Assembly (NCBI RefSeq): GCF_003312875.1
Contig: NZ_CP015163.1
Location: 4,464,001-4,528,000, forward strand
DNA length: 64,000 nt
Source of the DNA: Amycolatopsis albispora
Lineage (GTDB): Bacteria > Actinomycetota > Actinomycetes > Mycobacteriales > Pseudonocardiaceae
Direction of reading: 5' to 3'
The position numbers were made by a program, and so were the translations under genes. Shown in pieces: positions 59,425-64,000 of the stretch. How positions within the stretch are numbered: the first letter of the stretch is position 1; each line of letters begins with the position of its first letter. The notes beneath the pieces are model-generated. The model was not told the origin of the DNA, did no database searches, and was given only the letters and a program-made list of their open reading frames with translations.

Positions 59425-60573
59425 ATGAGCGTGCGCCTGCACTGGTTCCTGCCGACCACCGGCGACGGCCGGACGATCGTGGAACGCTTCCACGCCAACC
59501 GATCCCTCGGTCCGAGCGCGCAGCGGCAGCCGACCATCGACTACCTGGCGCAGGTCGCCCGCGCGGCCGAGCACCTCGGTTTCGAGGGCGTGCTGACGCC
59601 GACCGGCACCTGGTGCGAAGACGCCTGGCTGAGCACCGCCGCGTTGATCCGCGAGACCGAGCGGCTGAAGTTCCTGGTCGCGTTCCGGCCCGGGGTCATC
59701 TCCCCGACGCTCGCCGCGCAGATGGCCTCGACATACCAGCGACTGTCCGGCGGCCGGTTGCTGCTCAACGTGGTCACCGGCGGCGACGCGGTGGAGCAGC
59801 GGCGGTTCGGCGACTGGCACGACCACGACGCGCGGTACGCCAGGACCGCCGAATTCCTGGCCATCGTGCGCGGGGTGTGGAGCGGCGAGCCGTTCGACTT
59901 CGACGGCGAGCACCTGAAGGTCGAAGGCGCGACCCTGCTGGCCCCACCGGATCCGGTGCCGTCCGTCTACTTCGGAGGTTCCTCGCCCGCCGCGCTGCCG
60001 GTCGCCGCCGAGCACGCCGACGTCTACCTCACCTGGGGTGAGCCGCCAGCACAGGTCGCCGAAAAGATCGGCAAGGTGCGTGAACTCGCTGCGCGGCTGG
60101 GCCGCACCCCGCGGTTCGGCGTCCGCCTGCACACCATTTCCCGCGACACCTCCGTCGAAGCCTGGGGCGAGGCGCGGAAAATGCTCGACGCACTCGATCC
60201 GCGGCAGGTGGCCAAGGCACAGGAACAGCTCGCCGCCAGCGAATCGGTCGGCCAGCGGCGAATGGTGGCGCTGCACGGCGGAAAGCTCGACGCCGGCGTG
60301 CGCGGGTTGGAAATTCACCCGAACCTGTGGGCGGGCGTCGGTCTGGTGCGTGGTGGCGCGGGCACCGCGCTGGTCGGCAGCCACGCCGAAGTCGCCGACC
60401 TGATCGAGGAATACCACGCGCTCGGCGTCGACGAATTCATCCTGTCCGGTTATCCCCACCTGGAGGAGGCGTACTGGTTCGGCGAGGGCGTGCGCCCCGA
60501 ACTCGAGCGGCGTGGCCTGCTCGGCGGTAAGTCCGGAACCGCCCTTCCTGACCGGTTCGTGGCCGCCTTGTGA
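59425..60573 (+). CDS. ssuD: FMNH2-dependent alkanesulfonate monooxygenase
   Basis: The 382-residue bacterial-luciferase-like protein shows RLHWFLPTTGDGR, RAAEHLGFEGVLTPTGTWCEDAWL near 49-72, GRLLLNVVTGGDAVEQRRFGD near 111-131 and GVRLHTISRDTSVEAW. These match SsuD, which releases sulfite from alkanesulfonates with FMNH2 from a reductase (SsuE). No ssuE is encoded here, so the reductase must be elsewhere. It directly follows ssuA with no gap and ends the operon. Confidence 0.92.
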   Translation: MSVRLHWFLPTTGDGRTIVERFHANRSLGPSAQRQPTIDYLAQVARAAEHLGFEGVLTPTGTWCEDAWLSTAALIRETERLKFLVAFRPGVISPTLAAQMASTYQRLSGGRLLLNVVTGGDAVEQRRFGDWHDHDARYARTAEFLAIVRGVWSGEPFDFDGEHLKVEGATLLAPPDPVPSVYFGGSSPAALPVAAEHADVYLTWGEPPAQVAEKIGKVRELAARLGRTPRFGVRLHTISRDTSVEAWGEARKMLDALDPRQVAKAQEQLAASESVGQRRMVALHGGKLDAGVRGLEIHPNLWAGVGLVRGGAGTALVGSHAEVADLIEEYHALGVDEFILSGYPHLEEAYWFGEGVRPELERRGLLGGKSGTALPDRFVAAL

Positions 60574-60646
60574 CCTTGCGAGCGGTGTCCGTTTTCACGC
60601 TGCGCTATTAGCCTGCACAAATCGCAGTGAAGAGCGGAGGTCAGTG

Positions 60647-62485
60647 ATGACGGACGTCGCGGCGACCGGGGTCGAGTGCCCGCATCCGGCGGGCGGCACG
60701 GTACGCACCCTCGGCGAAGCTTTCCAGCGGACGGCACGGCTGCGACCGGGCGCGGTGGCGTTGCGCGTGCCCGGCGGCAAGCAGGAGATCACCTGGCGCG
60801 AGTACGCCCAGCGCGTGCGTGCGCTGGCCGCCGGGCTGGCCGCGCACGGCGTCACGCGCGGCAGCACGGTCGGCATGATGCTGACCAACCGGCCGGAGGC
60901 GCACCTGGTCGACACCGCCGCGCTGCACCTCGGCGCGACCCCGTTCTCCATCTACAACACCAGTTCCCCCGAGCAGATCGCCTATCTGTTCGCCAACGCG
61001 GAGAACCGGGTGGTGATCACCGAGCAGCAGTTCCTCGACCGGGTCACCGCCTCCGGCGCGAAACTGGACCACGTGGTGCTCGTCGACGGCGAAGCCGAGG
61101 GCACGATCACCTTGGGACAGCTGGAATCCGCCGGAGCCGAGGACTTCGACCTCGAAGCCGCGTGGCAGGCGGTCGAGCCGGGTGACATCGCCACGCTCAT
61201 CTACACCTCGGGCACCACGGGACCGCCGAAGGGCGTGGAGATCACGCACGCCAACGTGATGGCCGAGGCCCGCGCGCTGCTGCCGCACCTCGAACCCGGG
61301 CTCGACGACCGGATCACCTCGTACCTGCCGAGCGCGCACGTGGCCGACCGGATGTCGGCGCACTACCTCAACCTGGTGCGCGGCGTGCAGATCACCTGCG
61401 TCAACGACCCGCGGACGATCGCCGCCGCGCTGCCCGACGCGCTCCCGACCATCTGGGTCGCCGTTCCCCGCGTGTGGCAGAAGATCCGCGGTGGCATCGA
61501 AACCAAGCTCGCCGCCGAGCCCAAGGCGGTCAAGCGGAACCTGACGAACTGGGCGATCGGCGTCGGCCGCCGGGTCGCGGTCGCCAAGGCGTCGGGCGCC
61601 GGGCCCTCCCCCGCCGACCGGATCCAGCACGCCGTCGCGGACAAGATCGTGCTGAGCAAGCTGCGGCACGCGCTCGGCCTGAACGAGCTGCGCTGGGCGG
61701 TTTCCGGCGCGGCCGCGATCCCGCCGGAGACGCTCGAGTACTTCCTCGGCCTCGGGCTGCCGGTGTACGAGGTGTGGGGCATGTCGGAGACCACCGCGGC
61801 GGCCACCACCAACGCACCGGACGCGTTCAAGATCGGCTCGGTCGGCAAGGCGATGGAAGGCGTCGAGCTGAAGCTCGCCGAGGACGGCGAACTGCTCTGC
61901 CGCGGCGCGCTGGTCACCCCCGGGTACCACGGGCAGCCGGACAAGACGGCCGAGGCGATCGACGCCGACGGCTGGCTGCACACCGGCGACATCGCCGCCA
62001 TCGACGAGGACGGCTTTGTCACCATCGTCGACCGCAAGAAGGAACTGATCATCAACGAGGCCGGCAAGAACATGTCGCCGACCAACATCGAAAACGCGCT
62101 CAAGGCGGCGTCCCCGCTGATCGCGCAGGTGGTGGCGATCGGCGACGCGAAGGCCTACGTGACCGCGCTCGTGGTGCTCGACCCGGAGATGGTGGCCGCG
62201 CGTGCCGGCGAGCTGGGGCTGAGCGATCCGTCGGTCGGCGTGGCGGCGGAGAGCGAGGCCGTGCGGGCCGCGATCGCCGAGGCGGTGCGGACGGGCAACG
62301 AGAAGCTCAACCGGGCCGAGCAGATCAAGCGGTTCCGGATCGTGCCCGCCGCCTGGGACCCCGGCGGCGACGAGCTGACCCCGAAGATGTCCTTGCGCCG
62401 CAAGCCGATCGCGGAGAAGTACCGCGCCGAGATCGACGGGCTGTACGAGGCGAGCCCCGGACCGCAGGTGGTCGATCTGGGGTGA
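60647..62485 (+). CDS. Long-chain fatty-acid-CoA ligase (FadD15-like)
   Basis: The 612-residue AMP-forming ligase of the long-chain ACSL type has P-loop LIYTSGTTGPPKGVE near 184-198 and YLPSAHVADRMSAHYL. The linker-like segment is GGIETKLAAEPKAVKRNLTNW. VWGMSETTAAATTNAP, GWLHTGDIAAIDEDGFVTIVDRKKELIINEAGKN (as parts) and LKAASPLIAQ follow. All motifs look intact. ATG 60647 has GGAGG 6 nt upstream. It is followed 30 nt later by a TetR gene, a common arrangement for fatty-acid-responsive control. Confidence 0.9.
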   Translation: MTDVAATGVECPHPAGGTVRTLGEAFQRTARLRPGAVALRVPGGKQEITWREYAQRVRALAAGLAAHGVTRGSTVGMMLTNRPEAHLVDTAALHLGATPFSIYNTSSPEQIAYLFANAENRVVITEQQFLDRVTASGAKLDHVVLVDGEAEGTITLGQLESAGAEDFDLEAAWQAVEPGDIATLIYTSGTTGPPKGVEITHANVMAEARALLPHLEPGLDDRITSYLPSAHVADRMSAHYLNLVRGVQITCVNDPRTIAAALPDALPTIWVAVPRVWQKIRGGIETKLAAEPKAVKRNLTNWAIGVGRRVAVAKASGAGPSPADRIQHAVADKIVLSKLRHALGLNELRWAVSGAAAIPPETLEYFLGLGLPVYEVWGMSETTAAATTNAPDAFKIGSVGKAMEGVELKLAEDGELLCRGALVTPGYHGQPDKTAEAIDADGWLHTGDIAAIDEDGFVTIVDRKKELIINEAGKNMSPTNIENALKAASPLIAQVVAIGDAKAYVTALVVLDPEMVAARAGELGLSDPSVGVAAESEAVRAAIAEAVRTGNEKLNRAEQIKRFRIVPAAWDPGGDELTPKMSLRRKPIAEKYRAEIDGLYEASPGPQVVDLG

Positions 62486-62515
62486 ACCGGGCGGCCGGCG
62501 CGTAGGCTGCCTTCG

Positions 62516-63703
62516 ATGGCAGCTCCGACCTCATCGCCGGCCGACCGGGCCCGGCGGCCGAAGAACCGGAAGGCGCAGATCGCGCTGGCCGCCGCCGAGC
62601 TGTTCTGCCGCCGCGGGTACCACAGCGTCGGGGTGGACGAGATCGCCGACGCGGTCGGCATCACCGGCCCGGCGATCTACCGGCACTTCCGCACCAAGCA
62701 GGCGATCCTGGCGCACGCGGTGGCCGAGCTGTCCGAAGGGCTGGCGGGCGCGGCCGTCCCCGCCGAGGACGCGGCTTCGGCCGCCGACCGGCTGGACTCC
62801 GCACTGCGGAACCTGGCCGCGTTCGCCGTCGAACGCCGGACGGTGACCCGGCTGTACCAGTGGGAGGACAGGCACCTCCCCGACGACGAGCGCCGGGCGG
62901 CCACCGCACGCACCCGGGTGGCCGTGCGCTCGGTGCGCGCGCTGGTGCTCGACGCGCGCCCGGAACTGGACCAGGCGTCGGCGACGCTGCTGACGCTGGC
63001 CGCGTTCAGCGTGCTCGGCAGCCTGAGCACCCATCGCGTCAGCCTGCCGAAGGGCCGGACCGAGGCGCTCGTCCGCGAGCTGGCCGCGACCGTGCTCGCG
63101 CTGCCGGAGCCGCCGGGGCCGCAGCCGCGTGCCGAGCGCCCGCGCGAGGAGATGCTGCGCCTGGTCTCCCGCCGTGAACGGCTGCTCGCCGAGGCCGTGC
63201 ACCTCTTTCACCAGCGCGGGTTCCAGGCGGTGAGCATGGAGGAGATCGGCACCAGGGCCGGGATCAACGCGTCCAGCCTGTACCGCCACTTCTCCGGCAA
63301 GGGCGACCTGCTCGCGGCCATCTACCACCGGGCGGCCGAACGGCTGTCCGATGCGGCGACCACCGCGCTGACCGGCGCGCGTGACCCCGGCGAAGCACTG
63401 GAGCGGCTGATCCCGACCTACGTGCGCATCGCCTTCGACCAGGCCGGGCTGGTCTCGGTCTACCTGTCCGAGAACGACAACCTGCCGCCGGGCGACCGGG
63501 AAACGCTGCGGGCCGCGCAACGGCGGCACGTCGACGAGTGGGTGCGGCTGGTCGGCTCGTGCCGTGGGGACGAACCGGCCGCGGAGACCCGGCTCCGGGT
63601 GTACGCGGCACTCAACGTGGTCACCGATCTGGCCAGGGCGGAGCCGCCGCTGACCGGGCCGCCGTTCGGTGCGGAACTGGTCAGCGCACTGCTGACAAGT
63701 TAA
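62516..63703 (+). CDS. TetR-family regulator with two TetR domains
   Basis: The 395-residue protein carries two complete TetR units. The first HTH lies at about 19-62 (LAAAELFCRRGYHSVGVDEIADAVGITGPAIYRHFRTK, broken here) with its ligand domain to about 200. The second HTH is at about 222-262 (AVHLFHQRGFQAVSMEEIGTRAG, then INASSLYRHFSGKGDLL) with a second ligand domain to the end. Single-chain TetR tandems are known in actinobacteria and replace the usual homodimer. TAGGCT lies 8 nt before the ATG with no ribosome site, so the mRNA is likely leaderless. It probably controls the neighbouring acyl-CoA ligases. Confidence 0.87.
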   Translation: MAAPTSSPADRARRPKNRKAQIALAAAELFCRRGYHSVGVDEIADAVGITGPAIYRHFRTKQAILAHAVAELSEGLAGAAVPAEDAASAADRLDSALRNLAAFAVERRTVTRLYQWEDRHLPDDERRAATARTRVAVRSVRALVLDARPELDQASATLLTLAAFSVLGSLSTHRVSLPKGRTEALVRELAATVLALPEPPGPQPRAERPREEMLRLVSRRERLLAEAVHLFHQRGFQAVSMEEIGTRAGINASSLYRHFSGKGDLLAAIYHRAAERLSDAATTALTGARDPGEALERLIPTYVRIAFDQAGLVSVYLSENDNLPPGDRETLRAAQRRHVDEWVRLVGSCRGDEPAAETRLRVYAALNVVTDLARAEPPLTGPPFGAELVSALLTS

Positions 63704-63740
63704 CCACCATTCGCGCCGTGACCGGCGTCCCAGCCGCTGG

Positions 63741-63767
63741 ACCGACCAAACGGTATGTCTGGTCGGT
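63741..63767. promoter_or_regulatory. Candidate TetR operator
   Basis: ACCGACCA at 63741-63748 and TGGTCGGT at 63760-63767 form an inverted repeat with an 11-nt spacer. It lies between the TetR gene and the TTG of the next acyl-CoA ligase, where a repressor site for that gene is expected. Confidence 0.6.
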
Positions 63768-63867
63768 TGGTGGAATCTTCACTGGCCGACGGGGTCTTCG
63801 CCACTGGTCTTCCGGTTTTGTTAACAAGCATTTACAGTGGCCCGAAAGCCGACCAGGGAGGCCAGCG

Positions 63868-64000
63868 TTGACCAGTCAGCCGTCCGTTGCCCGCGATGCC
63901 GAAGGCCAGACCATTCCGAAGCTCCTCGCACGCAACGCCGCCGAATACGGCGATCGCCCGGCACTGACCTCACTCGACAACGCGGACCTGCCGACCCTGA
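63868..64000 (+). CDS. AMP-forming acyl-CoA ligase, N-terminal fragment (cut by window edge)
   Basis: TTG 63868 has GGGAGG 6 nt upstream and opens a frame reading TIPKLLARNAAEYGDRPAL, the usual N-terminus of long-chain fatty-acid-CoA ligases. Only 44 codons fall in the window. The double TetR upstream and the palindrome between them suggest its regulation. Confidence 0.75.
   Translation, partial: MTSQPSVARDAEGQTIPKLLARNAAEYGDRPALTSLDNADLPTL

Overview
This window is high-GC actinomycete DNA. Codon use is GC3-rich, GTG and TTG starts are common, and many genes overlap by ATGA or GTGA. AfsR/SARP-type regulators, an SsgB-like sporulation protein, two 'conservons' (cvnABCD) and secreted lipoproteins all point to a Pseudonocardiaceae-type genome, most likely Amycolatopsis-like. 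The genus is inferred. There are no rRNAs, tRNAs, transposases, CRISPR arrays or prophage genes.

Layout. 0-4.3 kb: an AAA ATPase cut by the left edge, a lipoprotein and a large AfsR-type regulator. 4.3-12.6 kb: a compact, mostly minus-strand locus. It holds a creatininase-family hydrolase, a YbhN/LPG-synthase-like membrane protein, an inositol-monophosphatase-like phosphatase, a GTP cyclohydrolase II paralogue, a methyltransferase, a GT4 glycosyltransferase, a degenerate 6-pyruvoyltetrahydropterin-synthase homologue and an MDR dehydrogenase. A CDP-alcohol phosphatidyltransferase and a threonine-dehydratase-like enzyme sit divergently beside it. I regard this locus as the best candidate for an undescribed pathway. 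12.7-17.7 kb: envelope glycosylation genes (GT2-GtrA, GT39, PIG-L deacetylase), a DHFR-like protein and SsgB. 17.9-36 kb: an adenylate-forming ligase, a second AfsR-type regulator, a LAL/LuxR regulator, a permease, small regulators, a secreted esterase, a short sigma factor, a SARP lacking its NTPase domain, and a PadR-ABC transporter operon. 35-44.3 kb: an FAD oxidoreductase/MarR pair, a secreted cyclophilin, transporters, an acyl-CoA ligase, a Ca2+/H+ antiporter, a Tat-exported serine hydrolase and a DUF427 protein. 44.5-48.7 kb: conservon 1 with an added styrene-monooxygenase-like flavoprotein. 49.2-52 kb: a DivIVA-like protein, a SodC-like lipoprotein and an ECF sigma-ogt-Ada-like repair operon. 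52.1-56.1 kb: conservon 2 with a full-length membrane CvnA. 57-60.6 kb: an alkanesulfonate uptake and desulfonation operon (ssuC-B-A-D). 60.6-64 kb: a long-chain acyl-CoA synthetase, a double-domain TetR regulator and the start of another acyl-CoA ligase.

Two observations stand out. First, in the 4.3-12.6 kb locus the cyclohydrolase carries His where canonical GTP cyclohydrolase II has the product-determining Tyr. Its pterin-synthase neighbour has lost all three catalytic-triad residues and one zinc ligand. A family related to FAPy deformylase sits next door. Together these suggest an orphan pathway from GTP to a modified pyrimidine or pterin-like product. Second, seven intergenic inverted repeats all share an exact 24-5-24 nt geometry and a core GAATGTGGCTTT. 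They fall into three sequence classes, and in one copy the core of a single arm is flipped. They lie in convergent, divergent and tandem gaps, so they are not simply terminators.

No tools were run. All domain calls come from reading translated sequence and remembered family motifs.
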